The notes: generated from the letters alone by a model not told the origin. DNA of 64,000 nucleotides from CALMEC01 sp963777565 (GCA_963777565.1 CAVZQZ010000006.1:186001-250000); one strand, 5' to 3'. Counted from the stretch's first letter, positions 48,560 through 57,737 are shown. A program made the numbers and translations.

Positions 48560-49833
48560 CGTTTGAACGCTCCACGTCCGGGGTAGGCGGCCGCCGGGCC
48601 GAGGCGCTCCTCGATCCGGATGAGCTGGTTGTACTTCGCGACCCGTTCGCTGCGCGCCGGAGCGCCGGTCTTGATCTGGCCGGCTCCCGTGGCGACCGCG
48701 AGGTCTGCGATGGTGGTGTCCTCGGTCTCGCCGGAGCGATGGGAGATCACCGCCGCATACCCGGCGGCGGCGGCCATGTCGATCGCGGCGAGGGTTTCGC
48801 TGAGCGTCCCGATCTGGTTGAGCTTGATGAGGATCGCGTTGCCGACGCCCCGGTCGATGCCGTGGCGAAGGCGAGTGGGGTTCGTGACGAACAGGTCGTC
48901 GCCGACGAGCTGGACACGGCCGCCGAGGCGGTCGGTGAGCGCCTTCCACCCGTCCCAGTCGTCCTCGGACATGCCGTCCTCGATCGAGACGATCGGGTAG
49001 GCGTCGGCGAGCTCCGCCAGGAAGTCGACCATCTCGGCGGGGGTGAGCGACCGCCCCTCCCCCTCGAGGTGGTACGCGCCGTCGCGGAAGAACTCCGTCG
49101 CCGCCGCGTCGAGGGCGAGTGCGACGTCACTCCCGGGCGCGTAGCCCGCCGCTGAGATCGCCTCGACGATCACGTCGAGCGCCTCGCGGTTGCTGGCGAG
49201 GCTCGGGGCGAACCCGCCCTCGTCACCGACGCCGGTCGCGAGGTTCCGCGTCCGCAGCACGCTCTTGAGCGCCTGGTACACCTCCGCGCCTGCCTGGAGC
49301 GCCTCGGCAAAGCTTCCCGCCCCGACCGGGACGATCATGAACTCCTGGAGGTCGACGTTGTTGTCGGCGTGCGCACCGCCGTTGATGATGTTCATGAGCG
49401 GCACCGGCAGCCGGTGTGCCCGCGCACCGCCGATGTAGCGGTAGAGGGGCAGGCCGGCGTCGTTGGCGGCCGCGGCGGCCACCGCCAGCGAGCATCCGAG
49501 GATGGCGTTCGCCCCGATCCGCGACTTCGTTGGCGTGCCGTCCAGCTCGATCATGAAGCGGTCGATCGTCGCCTGGTCGGTCGCGTCCTTGCCGACGAGG
49601 ACCCGTGCGATCTCGTGCTCGACGTTCGCAACCGCCTTGAGGACGCCCTTGCCGCCGTAGGCCGCGCGGTCCCCGTCACGCAGCTCGAGCGCCTCGTGGG
49701 CGCCGGTGCTGGCTCCGGAGGGCACCGCTGCGCGCCCCACCGTTCCGGACTCGAGCTCGACCTCGACCTCGACGGTCGGCTGGCCTCGCGAGTCGAGGAT
49801 TTGTCGGGCGTGAACGCGGGCGATCTTCGACAT
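48556..49833 (-). CDS. eno: enolase
   Basis: A 425-residue enolase converting 2-phosphoglycerate to phosphoenolpyruvate. Key sites: ARQILDSRGQPTVEVEV and GASTGAHEALELRD (loop), the catalytic GDEGGFAP, metal ligands in ALDAAATEF, SIEDGMSEDDWDGW and VGDDLFVTN, and LIKLNQIGTLSET with SHRSGETED. ATG at 49833 follows GGAGG. The 48359-48559 element follows its stop. Confidence 0.97.
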   Translation of the reverse strand: MSKIARVHARQILDSRGQPTVEVEVELESGTVGRAAVPSGASTGAHEALELRDGDRAAYGGKGVLKAVANVEHEIARVLVGKDATDQATIDRFMIELDGTPTKSRIGANAILGCSLAVAAAAANDAGLPLYRYIGGARAHRLPVPLMNIINGGAHADNNVDLQEFMIVPVGAGSFAEALQAGAEVYQALKSVLRTRNLATGVGDEGGFAPSLASNREALDVIVEAISAAGYAPGSDVALALDAAATEFFRDGAYHLEGEGRSLTPAEMVDFLAELADAYPIVSIEDGMSEDDWDGWKALTDRLGGRVQLVGDDLFVTNPTRLRHGIDRGVGNAILIKLNQIGTLSETLAAIDMAAAAGYAAVISHRSGETEDTTIADLAVATGAGQIKTGAPARSERVAKYNQLIRIEERLGPAAAYPGRGAFKR

Positions 49834-49925
49834 GCGGCCTCCGGTTGGGGGAGCGACGGGCACCGGAGTCTACCCCCGGCGGCCCGCCGATCCGGCCATG
49901 GCGACGTCGCGCCGGCGGGTCGGGA

Positions 49926-50141
49926 TCAGCGTCGCGCGATACGCACGACGAGCGTCCGGCTGACGGTTCCCGGCCGAAGCGGTCGTCGACGGTAACGGTG
50001 ACGCGGTACTGGCCGACCGGCAGGCCCTTGACGTCGAGGAGCAGCTCACGACCGACACTCCCGGCCGTGAGGGAGTGTCGAGGTCGCGAACGACGCGAGT
50101 GCCGGATTGAAGACGTCCACCGCCTCGCCGGCGCCGGGAGG
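49926..50141 (-). pseudogene. 3' remnant of a beta-domain protein gene, frameshifted
   Basis: Directly after the mazG stop, protein-like sequence continues without a start codon. VDVFNPALASFAT is in one frame, then GRELLLDVKGLPVGQYRVTVTVDDRFGR in a second, then TVSRTLVVRIARR and a TGA in the first again. The pieces join smoothly if two small indels (near 50070 and 49973) are removed. They read like the last beta strands of an Ig-like or cell-surface domain. The N-terminal part of such a gene is absent. Sequencing error or true decay cannot be separated here. Confidence 0.5.
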
Positions 50142-51155
50142 TCAGTCCTTCGCCCGCAGGTACCACGTGATCTGCGCGTTGGGATCGAGGTCCTCGAAGC
50201 GCTCGCCCGCGTCCGTCGCGAGGGCGGCGGCCCGCTCGACCCGGGCGCGGAAGCGCTGGGCGGCGGAGCGCAGCGCAAGCTCCGGATCGACCTTCAACGA
50301 CCGGGCCACCGCGACGCAGGCGAACAGGACGTCACCGAGCTCCCAGTCGTTCGGCTCGGCGCGAAGCTCCGCGACCTCCTCGTCGAGCTTGGCCAGCGCG
50401 TCCTGCGCGGCGGCGAACTCGAAGCCCACGGACGCGGCCCGCCGCTGGGCCTTCGTCGCGTAGGCGAGCGCCGGCAGTCCCGCCGGGAGCTCGTGGAAGA
50501 TCCCGCCACCACGCCCCTCGCGCTTCTGGCGTTCCCACAGGTCGCGCACGCCGCCGGCCGTCTCGGCGACCGCCTCGCCGTAGACGTGGGGGTGGCGTGC
50601 GATGAGCTTGCGGGCGTGGGCGCCGGCGATCCCGCCGAGGTCGGCGTCGCCCGTCTCCTCGAGGAGCTGTGCGAGGAACACCGCCTGGAAGAGCAGGTCG
50701 CCGACCTCGTCGGCCTGGCGTTCGGCATCCCCGGCAGCCACGGCCTCGGCGACCTCGAAGGCCTCCTCGATGGTGTGCGGCACGATCGTCGCCGCGGTCT
50801 GCTCGCGATCCCATGGGCACTCCCGGCGCAGGTGAGCGCCGACCGTCGCGAGGTCGGCCACGGCGGCGCCGATCGCCCGGGTCCGAAGCGCCGCACGCCC
50901 CGGAACGGTCACCGCCGACGGAAGCTGCTGCGCGAGGCGGTGGGCATCGATATCGGTCGCCACCACGGTCGAACCGGCGGGGATGGCGTCGGCCGCTCCC
51001 AGCGGGGCGAGGTCGCGACCGAGCGCGGCGGCCAGTTCGGGATCGAGTTCCGGGGCGAGCAGCGTCTCGGCCCCGGCGATCGCCGTCACGGCCGCGACCG
51101 GCAGCGCGTCCGGGTCGCCCGGTCCGAGTGCGACGATGGTGATCGCGACCGGCAC
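50142..51155 (-). CDS. mazG: MazG-family nucleoside triphosphate pyrophosphohydrolase
   Basis: A 337-residue protein. The C-terminal 225 residues carry MazG repeats: CPWDREQTAATIVPHTIEEAFEVAEAV, then the EVGDLLFQAVFLAQ metal-binding helix, and a second, partial set (EEVAELR, WELGDVLFACVAVAR). The first 110 residues begin like a tetrapyrrole-methylase domain (ITIVALGPGDPD) but are too short for a working one. MazG removes abnormal NTPs. GTG at 51155 starts 21 bp after the parvulin gene. Confidence 0.9.
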   Translation of the reverse strand: MPVAITIVALGPGDPDALPVAAVTAIAGAETLLAPELDPELAAALGRDLAPLGAADAIPAGSTVVATDIDAHRLAQQLPSAVTVPGRAALRTRAIGAAVADLATVGAHLRRECPWDREQTAATIVPHTIEEAFEVAEAVAAGDAERQADEVGDLLFQAVFLAQLLEETGDADLGGIAGAHARKLIARHPHVYGEAVAETAGGVRDLWERQKREGRGGGIFHELPAGLPALAYATKAQRRAASVGFEFAAAQDALAKLDEEVAELRAEPNDWELGDVLFACVAVARSLKVDPELALRSAAQRFRARVERAAALATDAGERFEDLDPNAQITWYLRAKD

Positions 51156-51175
51156 CGACCCGGGCTCCGAACTCG

Positions 51176-52384
51176 TCAGGGGGTCGCGGGAGCCGACGTC
51201 GACGTCGGGGTGACGCTGACCGTCGGGGCCGTGACCGTCGTGCCGCCGGTCGAGGCCGGGGCGGTGGTCGTCGCAGTCGTCTTGCCGGTCACGGTGCCCT
51301 TGGTCGTCGTGGCCGCGGCCGTGGTGGTCGTCGCGGGCGCGGCGGGCGCGACCTTGGGGTTGAGGTACTTCGCCCGGTCCTGCTGCTTCTTCACGACGGT
51401 GTCGCGCCACTTCTGGACGGCGGCGGCCCGCTTCACCTCGAGCTCCTGGGTGATGATCTGGTCCTTGACCTCGCCGAACGTCTTGGTGCGGGCCTTGATG
51501 TTGCGCAGGAGCAGCAGGTGCCAGCCGAACTGCGACTGCACCGGCTGGGAGATCTGGCCGGCCTTGAGCTTCTGGGCGGCCTGGTGGATCTCGGGTAGGA
51601 GCGCGGTGCTGCTCACGGGGCCGAGGTCACCGCCGGAGCTCTTCGCACCCTCGTCGGTCGACCGCGCGCGGGCGAGCTGCGCGAAGTTCGCCGCCGTTGC
51701 CTCGGCGCGGATCGCCAGCGCCTCCGCCCTCGTCGCCACGAGGATGTGCGAGAGGCGCTTCTCGGCCGCCAGCTTGTACTGGGCGATGTTCTTGCGGTAG
51801 TAGGCCAGCGCTTGGGCGTCGGTGTAGGTGACGTTCTGCTCGACGCGGGTGGACAGGCGCTCCTCCTGCTTGGCGGCGCGGAGGCTGGCCCGCAGGTCGG
51901 CGAGGGTGATGCCGCGCTGCCCCAGGGCCGTGATGAGGTCGGCCTGTACCCCGTTGAACTGCTTGTCGACGATTTGCTTCACGTCGGCGTTGACCGCGGC
52001 GTCGGTGACATTGCAGGGGGCTCCGCACGAGACCGCGAGGATCCCGAACACGCGCTCGTCGCGGAGTTGCTCGGCGGCCTGCAGCCGGAACTCGCGGAAC
52101 TCCTTGCTGTCTTTCGCGGGCGGCTCGGTCGGCGTCGAGCCGGTGGGGGTGGTCGCGAGGAACAACGCCCGGCGCTCGATCTCGCCGTTGGTGATCTTCT
52201 GCCCGCCGATCTGGATCGCGACGGCGTCGTCGGGCCCCAGGGTGGCGTCTCCACCGCCTCCGCCGCAGGCGGCCAGGCCCGCACTCATCGCGAGCGCGGC
52301 GAGGATCGTTGCGATCTTCCTGGGGCGCCCGGCGCTCACGACGCGGGCGATCGTAGCACGAGCGTTTGCCGTCACCGCGCTCAT
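51176..52384 (-). CDS. SurA/PrsA-like parvulin foldase lipoprotein
   Basis: A 402-residue exported peptidyl-prolyl isomerase. The signal ends in a lipobox (LAAC, then GGGGG). A SurA_N-like chaperone region (about 50-215) precedes a parvulin domain (KRLSHILVATRAEA through SQFGWHLLLLRN). The last 65 residues are a low-complexity Thr/Ala/Pro tail. It helps fold exported proteins. ATG at 52384 overlaps the mfd stop (ATGA). Confidence 0.9.
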   Translation of the reverse strand: MSAVTANARATIARVVSAGRPRKIATILAALAMSAGLAACGGGGGDATLGPDDAVAIQIGGQKITNGEIERRALFLATTPTGSTPTEPPAKDSKEFREFRLQAAEQLRDERVFGILAVSCGAPCNVTDAAVNADVKQIVDKQFNGVQADLITALGQRGITLADLRASLRAAKQEERLSTRVEQNVTYTDAQALAYYRKNIAQYKLAAEKRLSHILVATRAEALAIRAEATAANFAQLARARSTDEGAKSSGGDLGPVSSTALLPEIHQAAQKLKAGQISQPVQSQFGWHLLLLRNIKARTKTFGEVKDQIITQELEVKRAAAVQKWRDTVVKKQQDRAKYLNPKVAPAAPATTTTAAATTTKGTVTGKTTATTTAPASTGGTTVTAPTVSVTPTSTSAPATP

Positions 52385-55300
52385 GCGGCCTGCGCGACCG
52401 CGCCGATCAGGGCGTCCAGAACGCCCTCTGCCGCTTCGATTCGCTCGGCCGGACCCGACGGCGCCGGGATCGACACGGTGCGCTCCCCGGACGAGTACAG
52501 CGCCCTCGGCGACTCGCTTCGAAGGGTCTTGAGGGCGGCGCTCGTGAGCCCGACCGGCGCCAACGTCACGCGGCCCGCGCGCACCGACAGCCGGCTGGCG
52601 CCGACCTGCATCAGCTTCAGGCGCAGGCGCTGCACCGCGATGAGGGCCTCGACAGGTGGCGGCGGCGGACCGAACCGGTCCGCGAGCTCGTCGGCGAGCC
52701 GCGTGAGCGCGTCGGCATCGGCCGTCGCGATGCGCCGGTGCAGGTCGATCTTCGCTGCCTCGAACCCGACGTAGTCCGCCGGGATGAAGGCGGAGATCGG
52801 GATCTCCACGCGGGCCTCCTGCTCTGGAACGATCTCGCCGCGGCGCGCCGCGATGGCGTCGTTCAGCATCTGCAGGTAGAGCTCGAAGCCGATGGCCTCG
52901 ACGTGGCCGCTCTGCTCGTCGCCCAGCAGGTTGCCGGCGCCTCGGATCTCCAGGTCGCGCATGGCGATGCGCAGCCCGCTCCCGAGCTCCGTGTAGTCGG
53001 CCACGGCGCGAAGGCGCGCGGCGGCGTCGCGGGTGAGATCGGCGTCGCTCGGGTACATGAGGTACGCGTGCGCCGCCACCTGGGAGCGTCCGACCCGGCC
53101 GCGCAACTGGTAGAGCTGGGCGAGGCCGAGCTTGTCGGCGCGCTCGACGACGAGCGTGTTCGCGTTGGGGATGTCGAGCCCGGCCTCGATGATCGTCGTG
53201 GAGACCAGCACGTCCGCCTCGCCGCGCAGGAAGGTCGTCATGACGTCCTCGAGTTCCTGCTCGCCCATCTGCCCGTGGGCGACCAGCACGCGCTGCTCCG
53301 GCACGAGCGCCCGCACGGCGTCCGCGGCGTCGTCGATCGTCTCGACGCGGTTGTGGAGCCAGAAGCTCTGGCCACCGCGCTCGCGTTCGCGCTCCAGCGC
53401 CTCGCGCACGAGCGCCTCGTCGAACTCCCCGACGTGGGTGGCGATCGCCCGCCGGCCCGACGGTGGCGTCTCGATGACGCTGATGTCGCGCATGCCGGAC
53501 ATCGACATCTGCAGCGTCCGGGGGATCGGCGTCGCGGACAGCGACAGGACGTCGACGCGGAGTCGCAGCTGGCGCAGCGACTCCTTCTGCGCCACCCCGA
53601 ACCGCTGCTCCTCGTCGAGGATGACGAGCCCGAGGTCCTTGGGTTGAACGTCCATGGCGAGGAGGCGGTGGGTGCCGATGAGGATGTCCACCCCGCCGGA
53701 GCGAAACCGCCCAAGGATCTCCTTGGTTTCGGCGGCCGAGCGCAGGCGGCTCACCATCTCGATCTCGACCGGCGTGTCGGCGAACCGCTCGCGGAACGTG
53801 CCGAGGTGCTGCTGGGCGAGGAGCGTGGTTGGCACCAGCGCCATGACCTGCTTGCCGGCGATGGCCGCCTTGTACGCGGCGCGCATCGCGACCTCGGTCT
53901 TGCCGAAGCCGACGTCGCCGCAGATGAGCCGGTCCATCGGCCGGGGGCGTTCCATGTCGCCCATCACCTCGTCGATGGCGCGCTCCTGGTCGGGCGTCTC
54001 CCGGTACGGGAACCGCTGCTCGAACTCGTGGAGCGCCGCGTCGTTCTCGGGGAAGCCGTAGCCCTCCACCCGGCCCCGGCCCTCGTAGAGCGCGAACAGC
54101 TCGCCGGCCATCTCGTGCACCGCGGCGCGCACCCTCGCTTTGAGGCGCTCCCACGCCTTGCCGCCGAGCTTCGACAGGGGAGGGGCCGAGCCGTCGGCAC
54201 CGATGTATCGGGTGACCTTGTCGAGCTGGTCCTGCGGGACCCAGACCCGGTCCTCGCCGGCGAACGCGAGGGCCAGATAGTCGCGCGTGACGTTGGCGAC
54301 GGTCTGGGTCTCGAAGGCGACGAGCCGACCGATGCCGTGGTCCTCGTGGACGACGTGGTCGCCGACGCGCAGCTCGAGGAACGACCGCAGGCGACGCCCG
54401 ACCGGCGCCCGGGCACTCGCGCGGCGCCGGCGGAGGATCTCGCCCTCAGGGATGACGGCAAGGCCGAGGTCGGCGGAGATGAACCCGCGCCGGATGGGCA
54501 GGACGGCGAGCGACACCTCACCCGCGGCGGGCGCGGTCTCCGCGATGTCGATGATCTTCGGGTTGGCCCGCTCCAGCGGCCGGGCCGCACGCTCGAGGTC
54601 GCCGCGCCGGCTGAATGCGACGAGTACTCGCAGGCCGCCGCCGGCGAGTCGTGCGATCTCGGCGGCCGCCTCGACGTGGCCGCGGGCGGCGAACCGCGCC
54701 TCGCGCACGTCGACGACCCCGGCCGCGCCACCGGCCGGGGGCGCCAGGTCGAGCGCCGAATGCTCCGTGAGGGCCCGAAGCAGCGCCAAGGGATCGCCGA
54801 GCGCGCCGGCGACGGCCTCGTCCTCGACCAGCTCGAGCGCCTGCGCGAGCGCCCCCGGGTGCTGAGTGGGAGCGAGTCGCACAAGCGACGCACGGTCGAG
54901 TTCGTCGAACGTGTCGATGAGCTTCCCGCCGGGAGGCTCGGCCGCAGGCCAGATCCGGATCGAGTCGATCTGCCGGACGGTGACCTGCGTGAACGGCGAG
55001 AACGACCGCAGCTCGTCGATGTCGTCGCCGAAGAGGTCCACGCGGACGGGCTGCTCCGCGGTCGTCGGGAACACGTCGACGATCCCGCCCCTCACGGCCA
55101 TCTCGCCGCGCTCCTCGACCTGCGCGACCCGCTCGTAGCCGAGCGCGGCGAGCGCCTCGACGAGGTCGCCTGCCAGCGTCGCGCCGCGGCGCAGCTCGAG
55201 CGGCCCGGGTGGACTCCCCGGCACCCGCTCCACGAGAGCGGCGACGCTCGCGACCACGAGCGAGCCCGCCTCGCCGATCCGCCCTCGGGCACGCGCCCGG

Positions 55301-55605
55301 AGCCCGACGAGGTGCGGAGCCGGGCCGACCGCCCCGCCCGTGGGCACCCCACGCGTCGGCCAGAGCGACACCGCGGCGTGGCCGACCAGGGCGTTCAGCT
55401 CGCTCGCGAGCTCCCGCGCCTCCTCGTCACCCGGCGCAACCACGAGGAGCGCTCGGCCGGAGGTGCGGTGCAGCGCCGCGAGGGTGAACGGCCAGGCCGG
55501 CCGCGGCAACGTGACCTCGCCTCCGGCCGCGCCTGCGCCGAGAGCGCTCGCGGCCGCCGCCAGCGGAGGCGCGCCGAGGACGAGGCGGTCGAGTGCACCG
55601 CTCAT
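52381..55605 (-). CDS. mfd: transcription-repair coupling factor
   Basis: A 1074-residue Mfd. Domains in order: UvrB-homology N-terminal module, CarD-like RNA-polymerase-interacting domain (LRVGDHVVHEDHGIGRLVAFE), and helicase motifs. The latter include MDRLICGDVGFGKTEVAMRAAYKA (Walker A), LVILDEEQRFGV (DEEQ) and LSATPIPRTLQMSM, then QLRGRVGR. A TRCF C-terminal domain ends it. Mfd removes stalled RNA polymerase and recruits UvrA. It starts with an overlap onto the pth stop. Confidence 0.97.
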   Translation of the reverse strand: MSGALDRLVLGAPPLAAAASALGAGAAGGEVTLPRPAWPFTLAALHRTSGRALLVVAPGDEEARELASELNALVGHAAVSLWPTRGVPTGGAVGPAPHLVGLRARARGRIGEAGSLVVASVAALVERVPGSPPGPLELRRGATLAGDLVEALAALGYERVAQVEERGEMAVRGGIVDVFPTTAEQPVRVDLFGDDIDELRSFSPFTQVTVRQIDSIRIWPAAEPPGGKLIDTFDELDRASLVRLAPTQHPGALAQALELVEDEAVAGALGDPLALLRALTEHSALDLAPPAGGAAGVVDVREARFAARGHVEAAAEIARLAGGGLRVLVAFSRRGDLERAARPLERANPKIIDIAETAPAAGEVSLAVLPIRRGFISADLGLAVIPEGEILRRRRASARAPVGRRLRSFLELRVGDHVVHEDHGIGRLVAFETQTVANVTRDYLALAFAGEDRVWVPQDQLDKVTRYIGADGSAPPLSKLGGKAWERLKARVRAAVHEMAGELFALYEGRGRVEGYGFPENDAALHEFEQRFPYRETPDQERAIDEVMGDMERPRPMDRLICGDVGFGKTEVAMRAAYKAAIAGKQVMALVPTTLLAQQHLGTFRERFADTPVEIEMVSRLRSAAETKEILGRFRSGGVDILIGTHRLLAMDVQPKDLGLVILDEEQRFGVAQKESLRQLRLRVDVLSLSATPIPRTLQMSMSGMRDISVIETPPSGRRAIATHVGEFDEALVREALERERERGGQSFWLHNRVETIDDAADAVRALVPEQRVLVAHGQMGEQELEDVMTTFLRGEADVLVSTTIIEAGLDIPNANTLVVERADKLGLAQLYQLRGRVGRSQVAAHAYLMYPSDADLTRDAAARLRAVADYTELGSGLRIAMRDLEIRGAGNLLGDEQSGHVEAIGFELYLQMLNDAIAARRGEIVPEQEARVEIPISAFIPADYVGFEAAKIDLHRRIATADADALTRLADELADRFGPPPPPVEALIAVQRLRLKLMQVGASRLSVRAGRVTLAPVGLTSAALKTLRSESPRALYSSGERTVSIPAPSGPAERIEAAEGVLDALIGAVAQAA

Positions 55606-56255
55606 GGCGGGCCGGACCGGTCGTCCGCCTCGTCGGGCCCGTCCTCCCCCGGGCCGTCACGGTGCTCCCGTCGCTCCCGTGCCCGGGACCCGGGTTCTCC
55701 CGCGTGGAACCGCGCGATCGCTGCCTCGATGCCCTCCGCCACCGTGACCTCGGTCATCGTGAGCGCCTCGGCGAGCATCGCGTCGACCTGGTCGGCCGGC
55801 TCGCTGAACCCTGTGAGCACCCATGCCGCCTGGTCGCCGCGAAACTCGGCCGGCGGGCGGCCGATCCCGATGCGGATCCGGGGGTAGTCGCTGCTGCCGA
55901 GGCCCGCGCTGATCGACCGCAGGCCGTTGTGGCCGGCGGTTCCGCCGCCCAGCTTGCCGCGCACGACCCCGAATGGGAGGTCGAGCTCGTCGTGAACGAT
56001 CAGGACCTGGGCGGGCGCGGCCCTGAGGCTCCCGGCGGCGGGCCCGACCGACTCGCCGGAGAGGTTCATGTACGTCGTCGGAATCAGCAGCGCGAGCGGC
56101 CCGGTGGGTCCTCGGAGCTCGACGTACCTGCCCGCGTAGCGCTGCCTGAACTTGCCTGCGTCGAGCCGATCGGCGAGTCGCTCCACGACGAGCTGCCCGG
56201 CATTGTGGCGCGTGCGGGCGTAGCGCGGCTCGGGATTTCCCAGGCCGACGACCAG
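55602..56255 (-). CDS. pth: peptidyl-tRNA hydrolase, no canonical start codon
   Basis: Pth frees tRNAs from prematurely released peptidyl-tRNA. VVGLGNPEPRYARTRHNAG with the catalytic His, PTTYMNLSG, HDELDLPFG and GGTAGHNGLRSI are all present. The C-terminal 25 residues are a charged extension. The family's N-terminus (LVVGLGNP) is encoded, but between the in-frame TAG at 56286-56288 and that point there is no ATG, GTG or TTG; the first GTG (56186) would remove the active-site His. CTG at 56255 is my choice; CTG 56243 or ACG 56282 are alternatives. Confidence 0.88.
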   Translation of the reverse strand: MVVGLGNPEPRYARTRHNAGQLVVERLADRLDAGKFRQRYAGRYVELRGPTGPLALLIPTTYMNLSGESVGPAAGSLRAAPAQVLIVHDELDLPFGVVRGKLGGGTAGHNGLRSISAGLGSSDYPRIRIGIGRPPAEFRGDQAAWVLTGFSEPADQVDAMLAEALTMTEVTVAEGIEAAIARFHAGEPGSRARERREHRDGPGEDGPDEADDRSGPP

Positions 56256-56285
56256 CCTGACGGGGAGGTCCTGCTCGGCCGTCGG

Positions 56286-56939
56286 CTACTCCGACTCGTC
56301 GTCGGCGGCACGTCCCACGATCTCGGGCTCCGCCGCGCCTTCGACGACCTCTTCCCCTTCCTCGCCGGTCTCGACGCGCGAGGGAGCGGTGACGGACGCG
56401 ACGACGAGCTCCGGGTCGCCGACGAGCTCCACGCCCGCGGGCGCGGTGACGTCGCTCAGGTGCAGCACGCCTCCGGCCTCGAGCGCGCTCACGTCGACCT
56501 CGACGCCGTCGGGGATCGCGTCGGGCAGTGCACGCACGACGACCTCGTGGACGGGCTGACCGAGCACGCCGCCATCACGGACGCCGACCGCGATGCCGTT
56601 GAGCACGAGCGGGACGCTCGTCTCGACCTCCTGCAGCAGGTCGACCTGCTGGAAGTCGACATGGATCAGGCTCCCGCGTACGGGGTTGAGGTCCCAGTCC
56701 TTGAGCAGCGCCGGTACCGTCGGGTGGCCGTCGACTGTGATCTGGAAGACGCCGGTCTTGCCGTGGCCGCCATGGAGCGCGCGATTGATGTCACGCTCGG
56801 GGAGCGTGAACGCGATCGAGTCCTCGCCGGACTTGTAGAGCACGCCGGGCACGAGGCCGGCGGCGCGCAGTCGGCGGGTGTGACTCGTGCCGAAGACGGT
56901 ACGCGGCGTGGCCTTCAGTTGGACGTGGTCGGACGACAT
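56286..56939 (-). CDS. rplY: 50S ribosomal protein L25/general stress protein Ctc
   Basis: A 217-residue CTC-type L25: a 5S-rRNA-binding domain (residues 1-95, with LRAAGLVPGVLY and HVDFQQVD) followed by the beta-rich TL5 C-terminal domain and an acidic tail. ATG at 56939. It is followed by pth and mfd, a common order. Confidence 0.94.
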   Translation of the reverse strand: MSSDHVQLKATPRTVFGTSHTRRLRAAGLVPGVLYKSGEDSIAFTLPERDINRALHGGHGKTGVFQITVDGHPTVPALLKDWDLNPVRGSLIHVDFQQVDLLQEVETSVPLVLNGIAVGVRDGGVLGQPVHEVVVRALPDAIPDGVEVDVSALEAGGVLHLSDVTAPAGVELVGDPELVVASVTAPSRVETGEEGEEVVEGAAEPEIVGRAADDESE

Positions 56940-57066
56940 GCGGACTCCTCCGGGGGTCGGGCGACCGGGGATTGTAGCGGACAGCGCCGCCACCGGCGCC
57001 TTCCCACATCCGACCCGCGGGACCGGCGCGCCGGGCGGTGGGTCCGCCCGGCGGTGTCGGTCAGCT

Positions 57067-57582
57067 TCACTGCACGGTCAGGGTCCCGACCATGCCCGCC
57101 TTGTAGTGGCCCTCGATGTTGCAGAGCACCACGTAGCGGCCGGCGGGCAGCGTGACGGTGAGGCTCTTGGTGTCGCCCGGCTCGACATCCCCGATCTCGC
57201 CGGGCAGGTTGGCCTCCCCGAAGGAATCCTCGTCGACCTCGGCCCCTCCGCTGACCAGGGGAAGCTTGTCGACTGCGAGGTTGGTGTGGATGAGGACGAG
57301 CTCGTGGCTGAGCTTGCCCTGGTTCGGCGCCGTAATCGTGATCTTTCCGACCGGTGCGGTCGTGTCCGTCGGTGTGAACGCGTATTCGGACATCGCGATC
57401 GTCAGCGGGGTGCCGCCGCCGCTCGTGGTGGTGTCCGTCGACGCCGGCTGCGTCGTCTCGGCCGGCTGGGTCGCTGGCTCCGCGGTCGAACTCGACGAGC
57501 TGCCGCCACCGCAGGCCGCGAGTGAAAGCGCTGCAGCGGCGAGAACCGCCACCGGGACGGCACGGATGATGTGCCTGCGCAT
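57067..57582 (-). CDS. type 1 blue-copper (cupredoxin) lipoprotein
   Basis: A 171-residue lipoprotein (lipobox LAAC, Cys24) with a Ser/Thr/Pro linker and a cupredoxin domain. All four type-1 copper ligands are visible: His93 (LSHELVL), then Cys154, His159 and Met164 (C-x4-H-x4-M in VVLCNIEGHYKAGMVG). It would carry electrons at the outer face of the membrane. AAGGAGG precedes the ATG, and a stable inverted repeat lies directly upstream. Confidence 0.9.
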   Translation of the reverse strand: MRRHIIRAVPVAVLAAAALSLAACGGGSSSSSTAEPATQPAETTQPASTDTTTSGGGTPLTIAMSEYAFTPTDTTAPVGKITITAPNQGKLSHELVLIHTNLAVDKLPLVSGGAEVDEDSFGEANLPGEIGDVEPGDTKSLTVTLPAGRYVVLCNIEGHYKAGMVGTLTVQ

Positions 57583-57600
57583 TTTGATGGCCTCCTTGAT

Positions 57601-57627
57601 GGTTACCTGAGGTGATCCTCAGGAACC
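57601..57627. promoter_or_regulatory. inverted repeat just upstream of the cupredoxin gene
   Basis: GGTT-A-CCTGAGG (57601-57612), TGAT loop, CCTCAGG-AACC (57617-57627) forms an 11-bp stem with one bulged A. It ends at the ribosome binding site, 19 bp before the cupredoxin start. It could be an operator for a metal-responsive repressor or a leader hairpin controlling ribosome access. Confidence 0.5.
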
Positions 57628-57662
57628 GGCGGGCGGCGGGCATCCGCGGCCGGGCACACGCC

Positions 57663-57685
57663 GTATCCGTGGCAGCCACGGATAC
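57663..57685. repeat. perfect 23-bp palindrome between prs and the cupredoxin gene
   Basis: GTATCCGTGG-CAG-CCACGGATAC is a perfect 10-bp inverted repeat. It lies 52 bp after the prs stop and 80 bp before the cupredoxin start. It may end prs transcription, though no T-run follows, or act as an operator for the cupredoxin gene. Confidence 0.5.
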
Positions 57686-57737
57686 CCGCTCGGTCATCGA
57701 CCGTAGCCGCTGCGCCCGGCCGAGGCGGCGAGACGTC

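Noticed and set aside
51176..51400. Low-complexity GTC/GCC/GGT stretch as a repeat element
   Set aside because: It encodes the Thr/Ala/Pro tail of the parvulin lipoprotein in an uninterrupted frame.
52366..55887. 1173-codon open frame on the plus strand opposite mfd
   Set aside because: It mirrors mfd, which has full family motifs; the plus frame is Arg/Asp/Gly/Glu-rich with no recognisable domain, as expected of antisense frames in G+C-rich DNA.
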